NCBI GenBank assembly: GCA_964395095.1
Contig: CAYMZZ010000010.1
Span: 1 to 64,000, forward strand
Reading direction: 5' to 3'
Origin: CAYMZZ01 sp964395095
GTDB lineage: Bacteria > Bacteroidota > Bacteroidia > Chitinophagales > Chitinophagaceae
DNA: 64,000 nt
Positions 1 through 6,911 of the stretch are shown here, in pieces; the stretch's first letter is position 1; each line of letters opens with the position of its first letter. A model generated the notes under the pieces. It searched no databases. It was not told where the DNA came from and worked only from the letters and a program-made list of their open reading frames with translations. Position numbers and translations under genes: made by a program.

Positions 1-48
1 CAGGGGTGGGTCAACATGCAAGAATCCTGGGTCAACATGGCAAGAATC
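1..48. mobile_element. Possible IS21-type terminus (two direct repeats)
   Basis: Two near-identical 20-21 bp direct repeats (tgggtcaacatgcaagaatc at 7-26 and a one-base-longer copy at 28-48) sit at the left edge. Repeated copies of a GTTGACCC-type motif (read on the minus strand) are typical of the multiple terminal repeats of IS21-family elements, and the repeats interrupt the expected C-terminal half of the adjacent YhcG-like gene. The transposase genes would lie left of the window and are not visible, so the family assignment is an inference from the repeat style only. Confidence 0.35.
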
Positions 49-753
49 TACAATAAAGTTCCGGATGTTTAGCACAACTTGCTGCTCAATATGCCTTTCA
101 TCATCCAGTTCATTACCGGCAATAAAATCAAGCAGGTACTCGTCTTTAAATACATTGAGTGCAGAGGGTTTCAGTGGTTCCGCCAATGTAGTCTGGAAAT
201 TGTTCGGCAATTTTCCCTGCTTTTTAAACAGGTCCGAATCAATCTGGTGCTCCATAACAGTAACCGACCAATACTGCGTTGCAGCATTTTCAAGGTAAAA
301 GAACCGCTCCTCAGCCCCCTTACAGCGGTTTAACAACAGTATATGGTGGGTAAAACTGATGCTGTAAAACGCCTCTAATTGGGTCGTTGGCAACGGCCTA
401 ATTAACTTAAGTTCGTTTCCGTGGGTTGATAAACCAGCCTCCCCCATTTGGGCCGTCGCCGACGGTCTTATTTCCAAATTTGGGTAAGCCTGATAAAATT
501 GCCTCATTTTCTTCAGGTTTGTAAAGGAAAAACCTTTGAGACCTGGCAGGTTACTTTGTAAATCCATGGCTATCTGCTCAAGTACCTTAGTACCCCATTT
601 TTGGGCTTTTACCTTCTCTGAAAGCATTTTGCCAGTTTTGTAATACAAGAGCAACTGCTCCCTGTTTGCCAGCCTGGCGGCCTGGTAGCGGCTGTTAATA
701 ATCTCCAGCTTTAGAGACTGGATAAATTCAAGGTAATTTTTATCTGGCTTCAT
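1..753 (-). CDS. YhcG/DUF1016-family PDDEXK nuclease, 3' part missing
   Basis: An open frame starts at an ATG at 753 and stays open for 251 codons to the window edge. The product starts MKPDKNYLEFIQSLK and continues with a YhcG_N (DUF1016) domain: an N-terminal helical segment, then FSFTNLKKMRQFY, SFTHHILLLNRC, QYWSVTVMEHQID and a late NELDDERHIEQQ block. In this family the last block leads straight into a PDDEXK nuclease core with a conserved GFAFVGRQ-like strand. Here it is replaced after residue ~234 by residues encoded by the 20-bp repeats at 7-48. The gene therefore looks truncated, probably by an insertion element. YhcG-type proteins are predicted DNA nucleases of accessory regions. A 42-bp hairpin (801-842) lies just upstream. 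Confidence 0.8.
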   Translation of the reverse strand, partial: MKPDKNYLEFIQSLKLEIINSRYQAARLANREQLLLYYKTGKMLSEKVKAQKWGTKVLEQIAMDLQSNLPGLKGFSFTNLKKMRQFYQAYPNLEIRPSATAQMGEAGLSTHGNELKLIRPLPTTQLEAFYSISFTHHILLLNRCKGAEERFFYLENAATQYWSVTVMEHQIDSDLFKKQGKLPNNFQTTLAEPLKPSALNVFKDEYLLDFIAGNELDDERHIEQQVVLNIRNFIVDSCHVDPGFLHVDPPL

Positions 754-800
754 TGTTGAATTTTACAGGTTTTACATGCTTCTTAATCAATAAATAAAAA

Positions 801-842
801 AGACTTGCCGAATCTTTATGCGGTTAAAAGATTCGCAAGTCT
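801..842. terminator. Hairpin upstream of the YhcG-like gene
   Basis: AGACTTGCCGAATCTTT and AAAAGATTCGCAAGTCT are inverted repeats around an 8-nt loop, with one bulged base. There is no clear T-run on either side beyond cttgtc, so it could be a terminator or a structured leader. It separates the minus-strand nuclease from the plus-strand remnants to its right. Confidence 0.4.
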
Positions 843-894
843 TGTCAAATCTGGTATAAAGTGGTTCGAGAATTGTACACCCCGGTGCACGAAT

Positions 895-925
895 AAAGCC
901 AAAGTAGTGGTTACTTTGGCTTTTC
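895..925 (+). terminator. Intrinsic terminator-like hairpin
   Basis: AAAGCCAAAGTA and its complement TACTTTGGCTTT pair around a short GTGGT loop and run into TTTTCTATTTT. This is a good Rho-independent terminator on the plus strand, immediately before the broken GIY-YIG gene. The gene it once served is not visible. The preceding bases (860-890) contain ggttcga and ggtgcacga, faintly reminiscent of a tRNA 3' end. Confidence 0.5.
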
Positions 926-932
926 TATTTTC

Positions 933-1062
933 ATGCTCTTCGTCTATGCCATAAAGAGTACGACCCGCAACTACATTTATGTGGGATTAACCAGCAACCT
1001 TGACCGACGCATACATCAACGATGACCCGCGCGAGCAGGTTATGATTATAGGCAGAACATGA
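933..1062 (+). pseudogene. GIY-YIG nuclease remnant
   Basis: From ATG 933 the frame reads MLFVYAIKSTTRNYIYVGLT and continues with SNLDRRIHQR before a stop at 1023. This is the canonical opening of a GIY-YIG endonuclease (YAIxS...YIYVGxT, then xxLxxRIxxHN). After the stop, a shifted frame continues INDDPREQ, matching the HNxGREx block that normally follows, so a frameshift near 1015-1020 broke the gene. Full-length members are about 80-100 residues; only about 45 are recognisable. Such small GIY-YIG genes commonly sit near tRNA ends and mobile DNA in Bacteroidota, consistent with this junction region. Confidence 0.7.
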
Positions 1063-1227
1063 ACCGCTATTTTTCAGATAATAGCTTCAGGGAACAATTT
1101 GGTTTTAAAACCGGCACTGCCTGGCATAAGTTATCTATTCAACCACCTGCCCGCTATTCAGCGGATGTGGATCTGGTGCAAACCAGCGCCGCTCCATTGG
1201 GGCCGGAAATGGATAAATAATAATCAC

Positions 1228-1235
1228 TTACTTTG
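1228..1235 (+). promoter_or_regulatory. -7-like element for the UPF0126 gene
   Basis: TTACTTTG differs from the Bacteroidota -7 consensus TAnnTTTG by one base (or reads as the 7-mer TACTTTG). It ends 4 nt (CCCC) before the ATG at 1240, the same arrangement as at 30439. Transcription would start at or next to the ATG. Confidence 0.45.
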
Positions 1236-1239
1236 CCCC

Positions 1240-1869
1240 ATGACCTCCTTCAGCTTTACCGATTTTATGGATATAATCGGCACCTTCAGTTTTGCGGTGG
1301 CCGGGGCCCTGGCGGCCATGTCGAAAAGGCTGGATCCTTTCGGGGTGCTAATACTTTCATTTGTAACAGCCATTGGTGGCGGCACGGTGCGCGACCTGCT
1401 GTTGGGCATTCAACCCGTAAGCTGGCTGCAGGATCGCCGTAGCTCTACGGTCATTATCATAGCAGCCATAATGGCCCTGCTGCTGGCGCAACGTTTGCAA
1501 CGATTTTCGAAACTCCTGAATATTTTCGATGCGATAGGCCTGGGTTTTTTCACGATGGTGGGCATCAGTAAAGCCATACCACTGGGACTGCCTCCGGGCT
1601 TCTGCGTTGCCCTGGGTACCATTACCGGATGCTTTGGAGGAGTGATCCGTGATGTTTTACTCAACAACGTTCCCCTGGTCTTCCGAAAAGAGATTTACGC
1701 CTCGGCCAGTATCGGCGGCGGTATCCTTTTCTTCCTGTTAAGGGAAGTAGTCACGCACGAAATAGCCTTCAGCTCTTCGGTAATCCTCGTAGTGGCCATC
1801 CGCCTGCTGGCCCTCCGGTTTCATTGGTCGCTACCGGCCTGGTATGGCAGGAGGAATTTTAAGGATTAA
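1240..1869 (+). CDS. UPF0126/TRIC-family membrane protein (YadS-like)
   Basis: A 209-residue polytopic membrane protein made of two tandem copies of a three-helix unit. The first carries FAVAGALAAM then IGGGTVRDLLLG; the second carries TITGCFGGVIRDVLLNNVPL then RKEIYASAS. These glycine-rich GGGxxRDxLL motifs define UPF0126, relatives of TRIC cation channels; the physiological ion in bacteria is uncertain. An in-frame upstream extension to 1099 exists, but the ATG at 1240 fits the family N terminus (start of helix 1) and sits 4 nt after a -7-like element. The stop codon TAA at 1867 forms the start of the repeat unit downstream. Confidence 0.85.
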   Translation: MTSFSFTDFMDIIGTFSFAVAGALAAMSKRLDPFGVLILSFVTAIGGGTVRDLLLGIQPVSWLQDRRSSTVIIIAAIMALLLAQRLQRFSKLLNIFDAIGLGFFTMVGISKAIPLGLPPGFCVALGTITGCFGGVIRDVLLNNVPLVFRKEIYASASIGGGILFFLLREVVTHEIAFSSSVILVVAIRLLALRFHWSLPAWYGRRNFKD

Positions 1870-2128
1870 AGTTTAGGGTTTAAGTTTAGAACTGCGTTGA
1901 GAAAAATATCTGCGCCGATCTGCGGAAAAATCTGCGAAAATCTGCGGGAGAGCTCTCCTGAACGCTGAGGCTGTTTACAGGGCTGAAATATTTCCCGCAG
2001 ATTTGCGCAGATTTTCAAACGCAGATATACGCAGATGAATTGATTATAATAATAAATGTCAACTTTTCTTTGGACGAAACATACCTTCCAACCCTAAACC
2101 TTAAACGCTAAACCTTAAACTTTAAACT
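1867..2128. repeat. Nested inverted arrays of 7-nt-type repeats
   Basis: The 304-bp gap between the UPF0126 and zinc-ribbon genes is almost wholly repeat. The outer arms are TAAAGTTTAGGGTTTAAG-type (1867-1889) and CTAAACCTTAAACTTTAAAC-type (2090-2128). The inner arms are ATCTGCGGAAAAATCTGCG-type (1909-1948) and CGCAGATTTGCGCAGATTTT-type (1994-2036). Each arm is an array of short units, and left and right arms are complementary, so the RNA could fold into one long stem with an internal second stem. The first unit contains the TAA stop codon of the gene to the left. Confidence 0.8.
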
Positions 2129-2150
2129 CCCCAAAACGTTTAGCTTGTTT

Positions 2151-2158
2151 TAAATTTG
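2151..2158 (+). promoter_or_regulatory. -7 element TAAATTTG
   Basis: A perfect match to TAnnTTTG lies 15 nt before the ATG at 2174, just downstream of the repeat unit. It gives the zinc-ribbon gene its own promoter with a very short leader. Confidence 0.6.
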
Positions 2159-2173
2159 TCAAAACACTTGTAT

Positions 2174-2428
2174 ATGAAATGTCCCGCATGTAACGAAACC
2201 CTGGTCATGGCCGATCGGCAGGGTGTAGAAATTGATTATTGCCCCAAATGCCGCGGTGTCTGGCTCGACCGGGGTGAGCTGGATAAGATCATAGAACGTA
2301 GTCAGCAAAACGAATCAAGGCAGGAACCATCCAGCGATTACCGTAAAGACGATGACGATCGCCGACATACCCAGCATCCGCATAAAAAGAAAAGGGGGTT
2401 TCTGGGCGATTTTTTTGATTTCGATTGA
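2174..2428 (+). CDS. zf-TFIIB-type zinc-ribbon protein
   Basis: An 84-residue protein beginning MKCPACNETLVMADRQGVEI and continuing DYCPKCRGVWLDRGELDKII. The CPAC...CPKC pairs form one zinc ribbon of the zf-TFIIB type (YdeI/PF13453-like). The rest is a charged, low-complexity tail (DDDDRRHTQHPHKKKR) ending in a short aromatic segment GFLGDFFDFD. A TTG codon at 2156 could add six residues, but the ATG matches the family start. Function is unknown; such proteins are cytoplasmic and often stand alone, as here. Confidence 0.85.
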   Translation: MKCPACNETLVMADRQGVEIDYCPKCRGVWLDRGELDKIIERSQQNESRQEPSSDYRKDDDDRRHTQHPHKKKRGFLGDFFDFD

Positions 2429-2438
2429 GGGGGGGGGT

Positions 2439-2566
2439 TAAGTTGTAAGTTTTAAGTTCTAAGTTTTAAGTTTTTTGGTGGTAGAAGTTTTTTGTCCTGG
2501 GCATAATTATCTGACTCTAAAGCTCGCTTACAACCTAAAACTTAAAACTTACAACTTATAACTTCC
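2439..2566. repeat. Heptamer inverted arrays
   Basis: Left arm (2439-2477) is a run of TAAGTTG/TAAGTTT/TAAGTTC units in strict 7-nt phase. Right arm (2529-2566) reads CTTAAAACTTACAACTTATA, the complement in the same phase. The left arm begins 10 nt after the stop codon of the zinc-ribbon gene, following a run of nine G. Together they would form a long AU-rich stem with a ~50-nt loop. Confidence 0.85.
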
Positions 2567-2673
2567 ACCCCCGTTCTTTCCCGGCCAATCCCCGGAAAAA
2601 ACCCGGGGATTTCTGTTTTTATCCCATGGCTTTCGCTGGTGCACCCCTGTATATTGCAACAAAACGTATAGCC

Positions 2674-3105
2674 ATGACAAACTTATCTGCAGCCCGGGAA
2701 GAATTTCGTAATCCCCTGCCTCCGGAATGGGAGCTTGAACCGGAAAATCGGGAGCATGAAGTGCCTATCGATATATGCCTGCTCAGGCAGGTTATCGATC
2801 AAGCACTTGAAAAATGGGAGAAGAAAAAATCGAAAGCAGTAGCAGCCCCGCCCAATGATTCAGGAAAGCTGAATGGATTCCCACCGCATCAACCTTTCGC
2901 TGTCTTCTACGGCAATAGTGTCAATCTGGGCCCTATTGGTCATTCCGGAAAAAATACCCCGCCAGCATCGGGCCTGGAAGAAATCAGCCGGCTGATCAGT
3001 CACTATGAGAAGCTTTTGGCGGAAAAGGAGCGAAAACTACTGGATTTAGAAATAGCGCTGGACACACAAAAGTTAATGAATGACGAATGGGATGAACCCA
3101 TTTAG
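2674..3105 (+). CDS. Hypothetical protein with C-terminal coiled coil
   Basis: A 143-residue protein I do not recognise. The N-terminal third is Pro/Glu-rich (NPLPPEWELEPENREHEVPI). The middle contains a short helix with Lys-rich end (EKWEKKKSKAV), then a disordered Pro/Gly stretch. The last 45 residues (EEISRLISHYEKLLAEKERK onward) have heptad character and should be a coiled coil. No signal peptide or membrane segment is seen. An ATG at 2626 would add 16 residues; 2674 is preferred because the added segment looks non-homologous, but this is uncertain. The C terminus resembles the coils found at the ends of some phage-type repressors, but no helix-turn-helix is present. Confidence 0.55.
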   Translation: MTNLSAAREEFRNPLPPEWELEPENREHEVPIDICLLRQVIDQALEKWEKKKSKAVAAPPNDSGKLNGFPPHQPFAVFYGNSVNLGPIGHSGKNTPPASGLEEISRLISHYEKLLAEKERKLLDLEIALDTQKLMNDEWDEPI

Positions 3106-3173
3106 AAAGTATTGCTCAAGCCATCCTATATCCAAATTAGCTGCCGGGGACATATTCAGGAATTCCAGAAAAA

Positions 3174-3201
3174 CAAGAAAGCCTGTCGCCAGGCTTTCTT
3201 G
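3174..3201 (+). terminator. Terminator-like hairpin
   Basis: CAAGAAAGCCTG and CAGGCTTTCTTG pair perfectly around a TCGC tetraloop, about 70 bp past the stop of the hypothetical gene and in the gap before the convergent metallo-hydrolase gene. It lacks a strong T-run but can act for either strand. Confidence 0.55.
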
Positions 3202-3382
3202 CAGAATCGATTCAATTTAATATTGATATCGGTGGCAATGTATAAGGCAAATTCAGAAAATCCAAATATTCTGAAACTAAAATGATGAAATAGGCTTTCT
3301 GGTGTAAATATCCGTCAAAAGATGTCATTCGCAACACATGCTGTCGGCGATAAACCCCTATAGGAGCGGAGATTTCCACTTA

Positions 3383-4225
3383 TCAGGATCCTTCATCGTC
3401 CTTGTCCCAACGAAGCTCCAATTGACGTAATTCGGTGGCCACCGTGCTCAAGGCTCCCCCACCCGTATCCAGTTGAAATAATGGGGAAGGTTCCGTTCGG
3501 GAAGCTATATGGATTTTGTAGCGGCCCATCAAACTTTTGAATATGGCTGCTACCCGATCTGGCGTATTGTTATTGGCCGACAAATGGGATAGTATGATTT
3601 GTCGGAGATGCGGCCCTGGTTCCTTACTCAAAAGTTCAAATGCCTGTGCATTGGAAAGATGTCCTTTACGCCCGCTGATGCGCTTTCGCAACACCGCAGG
3701 ATAAGAACTGGCTTCGAGCATTTGTTCGCAATAATTGGATTCGAGAAAAACGGCATGACAATACCTCAGGTATTTTTTCAACTCTTCGGACCCATAACCC
3801 ATATCCGTAAACACCCCAAGGTGATAGCCATTTTGCGAAACGAGAAAGTTGAGCGGATCCGCCGCATCATGCGATTTGGAAAAAGGTAGCAATGAAAAAC
3901 CAGCCGCACTGAATTGCTCGCCTGTGTTGATGAAGCGCAGCCGGTTTTCCGGTATGTTAAGTCGGCTATTCCGAAGCGTAGCTTCATTCATATAAATGGG
4001 CGTATCGTATTTCTTTACGAACGTATCCAGCCCACATATATGATCGCTGTGCTCATGGGTCACCAAAACCGCTTGTACTGAACGTATATCCAGGTTCAGT
4101 AAGCGCATACGCTTTTCAAGAAGTCGACAGGAAATACCTATATCAACCAGGATTGATCGGTCGCTATTGCCGATATAATAACAATTACCATTACTGCCAG
4201 ACGCTATGGAGGCGAAGGAAAACAT
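3383..4225 (-). CDS. MBL-fold metallo-hydrolase (YycJ/WalJ-like)
   Basis: A 280-residue metallo-beta-lactamase-fold protein. It starts MFSFASIASGSNGNCYYIGN, the usual YycJ opening, followed by the metal-binding motif THEHSDH at about residues 56-62, FTDMGYG, and FLESNYCEQML...YPAVLRKRISGRKGHLSN, all YycJ hallmarks. YycJ homologues are cytoplasmic phosphodiesterase-like enzymes linked in other phyla to cell-wall signalling and to mismatch repair; the role in Bacteroidota is not settled. It is slightly longer than usual (about 260) because of a ~20-residue C-terminal extension. No operon partner: the next gene in this direction is the lipoprotein gene ending at 4509, separated by terminators. 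Confidence 0.85.
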   Translation of the reverse strand: MFSFASIASGSNGNCYYIGNSDRSILVDIGISCRLLEKRMRLLNLDIRSVQAVLVTHEHSDHICGLDTFVKKYDTPIYMNEATLRNSRLNIPENRLRFINTGEQFSAAGFSLLPFSKSHDAADPLNFLVSQNGYHLGVFTDMGYGSEELKKYLRYCHAVFLESNYCEQMLEASSYPAVLRKRISGRKGHLSNAQAFELLSKEPGPHLRQIILSHLSANNNTPDRVAAIFKSLMGRYKIHIASRTEPSPLFQLDTGGGALSTVATELRQLELRWDKDDEGS

Positions 4226-4301
4226 GTGTAGAAAGAAACCGGCAACGGATGATAAAGTTTGTCAAACGGCTTCCACACACGCAAATTAAGGCATGAACGA
4301 T

Positions 4302-4335
4302 AAAAAAAAGGCAGGCCGACTAGAAAGCCACCTGC
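4302..4335 (-). terminator. Intrinsic terminator with T8, minus strand
   Basis: On the minus strand GCAGG...CCTGC (arms at 4311-4315 and 4331-4335, plus internal pairing of TGGC/GTCGG) is followed by CTTTTTTTTA (the A-run at 4302-4309). It is a convincing Rho-independent end for leftward transcripts, such as the SusC/SusD operon or a small RNA starting between 4335 and 4500. Confidence 0.65.
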
Positions 4336-4377
4336 GTGGGTCTTGTTGACCGTTCACATGAGAAAACTGACTTTATT

Positions 4378-4405
4378 AAGGGGGGCTGAGATACCCCTTT
4401 TTTTT
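4378..4405 (+). terminator. Intrinsic terminator with T8, plus strand
   Basis: AAGGGG...CCCCTT with loop GGCTGAGATA is followed by eight T residues on the plus strand. No plus-strand gene ends here, so it either guards against antisense transcription or ends a short RNA initiated to its left, beyond the opposing terminator at 4302-4335. Confidence 0.6.
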
Positions 4406-4423
4406 CTTCAGTAAATCAAAATT

Positions 4424-4482
4424 ACGGTGCGCTAGTTCCGGTTAAGAGATAGCCTGACTCAACCGTGAAACTAACGCACCGA
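4424..4482. terminator. Long imperfect stem-loop after the Sus operon
   Basis: ACGGTGCGCTAGTTCCGGTT and AACCGTGAAACTAACGCACCG are inverted repeats with a one-base bulge and a ~20-nt loop. It begins 27 bp beyond the stop of the last gene of the SusC/SusD/lipoprotein operon and is the most likely processing or termination structure for that transcript. Confidence 0.6.
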
Positions 4483-4508
4483 AATCGGGTATACGGTGCC
4501 CGGGTGGG

Positions 4509-5423
4509 TTAGCGACGCATAGTAGTAGTGGCTACCGTTCCAAAAAATCCGAGAAGTGTGCTGGTGGCCGGATCATATACGCCCAATTGGTAGCGCAGGT
4601 TCAACCGACCATTGCACACCGAAAAGTTATTCGGTACCGTGCTCGCGGCTGGCGCGGCCCTGATCACAAAGTTCATTCCCGTATAGGCGCCATTCAATAA
4701 GCCGGCGTCAGCCGGAACAATAGTGGGCGCTTCCACATTAATCACTGTATTGGCGGGATCAGTCCAATCCATAATGAAGGGCACATCTCCAAATCCATAA
4801 TCAAATACATTATTGATGATGGCACGGGCCGTAGTGGCCGTCAGCGGCGTAATAGAAACCACTCGCGCCGTATAGGGACCATAATCAAAAAATCCCGCAT
4901 CGAAGCAGTTGTTGTAAAACCCAACCATGGCATTCAGATCAGCTTCGGTAACATCCCCATCGAAACAGGGACCCCGAAGCACCAACTGAATTGTATCCAT
5001 GTACTGGGCTACTTCAATACCGGGTTCAGATAACCAGATCTGAAGTGTATCCTTACGACCAGATACATATTGATTGAAGGCACCGGTTATCTGGAACGCT
5101 GCTGTGGCATCCCCTGAAGCAATAGTCAGCGACCTGCCTGCGCCCAAACCTGATACACTATAGTGTGTGCCTTCCACGGCCCCCGAATTGGAGCTGATAT
5201 TTACCGTTACGCTGCGGGCTTCCTGCGCCACGGTAGTTACCCCCACCTGCAAGGTGTAGGGTGTTGCCGGGTCGGAAGTAATCTGGTACGACTGGTTATC
5301 TTCTCCCACAAACTTGGCCACCGTGGGAGGAATAACCAGGTTGCTGGCCGGTTTGGTACATCGGATGGCCAGCAACATAATCGCCAGCATCAACATGGTT
5401 CCGGTAATATTATATCTATTCAT
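4509..5423 (-). CDS. Sus-operon surface lipoprotein
   Basis: A 304-residue lipoprotein, third gene of the SusC/SusD operon. The signal peptide ends in a lipobox-like AIRC (Cys ~22). Residues ~35-150 look like a Calx-beta/DUF4843-type beta-sandwich (AKFVGEDNQSYQI, RSVTVNISSNSGAVEGTHYS, ATAAFQITG). The C-terminal half (FYNNCFDAGFFDYGPYTARV, then TARAIINNVFDYGFGDVPF) has no family I can name. In this position such proteins are usually surface-exposed glycan- or peptide-binding lipoproteins cooperating with SusD. The gap to susD is 54 bp, consistent with one transcript. Confidence 0.75.
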   Translation of the reverse strand: MNRYNITGTMLMLAIMLLAIRCTKPASNLVIPPTVAKFVGEDNQSYQITSDPATPYTLQVGVTTVAQEARSVTVNISSNSGAVEGTHYSVSGLGAGRSLTIASGDATAAFQITGAFNQYVSGRKDTLQIWLSEPGIEVAQYMDTIQLVLRGPCFDGDVTEADLNAMVGFYNNCFDAGFFDYGPYTARVVSITPLTATTARAIINNVFDYGFGDVPFIMDWTDPANTVINVEAPTIVPADAGLLNGAYTGMNFVIRAAPAASTVPNNFSVCNGRLNLRYQLGVYDPATSTLLGFFGTVATTTMRR

Positions 5424-5477
5424 AGTGCAATTGCTTTGTAGTTGGAATAATTTTTTTCATTTCCGATCAACAATTCC

Positions 5478-6887
5478 TTAATTGTAACCAGGATTGGGTA
5501 CCATATTGGGGTTTGCCAGAATTTCGTCCTGCGGAATGGGCAGGGCAAAACGGAAATTATCAGCGGGCAATGTTTGCCAGTTCGGGCTATCCACATCACT
5601 GGCATCACGCTGCATGGGCAGTCCCAGGCGCTTCAGGTCGAAAAAGCGAAAACCTTCAAAGCACAGCTCCTTGAAACGTTCCTGCAAAACCGCATTTGCC
5701 AACTCACTCGCAGAACCAAAACTTTCATCCACATAACCATCGATCCGCATGGAACGCAGCATATTCAGGTCGGCCGCGCCAGCCGCTATATTGGGACTGG
5801 CGAGTCGGGCATAAGCTTCGGCTCGAATCAGGTACATTTCTGCAATCCGGATAGCCTTTCCATCCACTATCCGCCCTCCGCGGGAGGAAACAAAGAACTT
5901 GTTGATCACGCGCTTTCCCGACAGGGTGCCTATATAGGAATTGAGTCGAATATCCTCCGCCACAAAACTATTCGTCAGTTTGTCGGATGGGGAGAAGATC
6001 ACATTACCTCCTGTGCTGGTCCAGATAGCACCATTTGTGCTATTGTTTTCATACCGCAGCCTGAAAAGGATTTCATTGGTATTCTGATCGGTCCAGATGC
6101 CGCGAAAATCATCCCCGGTTACCAGGGGTTTTACGCCGCTGTTGATAACCGTGGTGGCCAGGTCAATGGCTTTCTGCCATTCACCTTTATAGAGCGCAAC
6201 CCTTGCTTCAATGGCGGCTATACTGATTTTGTTCAACGCCAAATCATTGAAGTTGCCGGGGGCAGCATTCGCGGCCAGGCCCTTGGCAGTATTCAAATCG
6301 TCCTCGATCTGGGCAACCACTTCCGCCACACTGTTACGAGCAGGCTTACCCAGGAGATCAGCCTTCAGCATAACGGGCACACCCAGCGGATCAGCAGGAT
6401 CATAACGCTTCGCATACCATTGCAGGAGTTCAAAATGTGCGAGCGCCCGAAGTGCCAGCAACTGGCCACGAATGAGGGGGCGTCGTGCTTCGTCTGATGG
6501 TTGTTCGGCTTCCACGATATCGATATTGGGCAATACCCGGTTGATTTGGTCGATCATGGAATAATACACGGCAAATCCGGCTACCACATCACCACCCGTA
6601 GTACCATCTGCACCATATTGAAGACGGTAGGTAAACTGACCGGAACCGCCATTATCAGGTCCAAACTTCGCTTCATCCGAAGCCAAGGCGGATACATAAG
6701 CGGTATTCCAGCGGCCATAGCGGGTATAGGCCGCATTGAGTCCTTTCTGCAAATCTTCAACGGTCAGGAATGCCTTGGATTCATCCACGCTGTCGGTTGG
6801 GGTAAGGTCGAGATCCTTTTCACAACTCGTGAGCAGGAAACTCAGGCAAACCAAACTCACGCTCGCTATATTAATTAGTCGTTTCAT
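5478..6887 (-). CDS. SusD/RagB-family nutrient-binding lipoprotein
   Basis: A 469-residue SusD-type lipoprotein. The signal peptide ends LLTSC (lipidated Cys ~22), followed by EKDLDLTPTDSVDESKAFLT, the usual SusD N terminus. Tetratricopeptide-like helices follow (RGQLLALRALAHFELLQWYA; VARVALYKGEWQKAI-type repeat) and the C-terminal block LQERFKELCFEGFRFFDLKR, then RFALPIPQDEILANPNMVPN, the family signature. It caps the SusC barrel at the cell surface and selects the substrate. The gene starts 24 bp after the susC stop. The glycan is unknown, because no CAZyme gene is in this operon. Confidence 0.95.
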   Translation of the reverse strand: MKRLINIASVSLVCLSFLLTSCEKDLDLTPTDSVDESKAFLTVEDLQKGLNAAYTRYGRWNTAYVSALASDEAKFGPDNGGSGQFTYRLQYGADGTTGGDVVAGFAVYYSMIDQINRVLPNIDIVEAEQPSDEARRPLIRGQLLALRALAHFELLQWYAKRYDPADPLGVPVMLKADLLGKPARNSVAEVVAQIEDDLNTAKGLAANAAPGNFNDLALNKISIAAIEARVALYKGEWQKAIDLATTVINSGVKPLVTGDDFRGIWTDQNTNEILFRLRYENNSTNGAIWTSTGGNVIFSPSDKLTNSFVAEDIRLNSYIGTLSGKRVINKFFVSSRGGRIVDGKAIRIAEMYLIRAEAYARLASPNIAAGAADLNMLRSMRIDGYVDESFGSASELANAVLQERFKELCFEGFRFFDLKRLGLPMQRDASDVDSPNWQTLPADNFRFALPIPQDEILANPNMVPNPGYN

Positions 6888-6911
6888 ATTTGTTCACTTA
6901 TGGTTGAAAGA

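Noticed and set aside
860..890. tRNA-like 3' end (ggttcga ... ggtgcacga)
   Set aside because: No T-stem complement and no 5' half, D-arm or anticodon arm; at most a scrap of an old integration site.
1867..2128. Telomere-like or phage att repeats
   Set aside because: The repeats are internal, paired as inverted arms and present in the same position relative to stop codons at several other loci.
4381..4397. GGCTGAGATACCCC, as in the core of a TPP riboswitch
   Set aside because: The rest of the aptamer (the ACCTGATC...GCCAGCG part) is absent, no thiamine gene is adjacent, and the segment forms the stem-loop of a plain T8 terminator.
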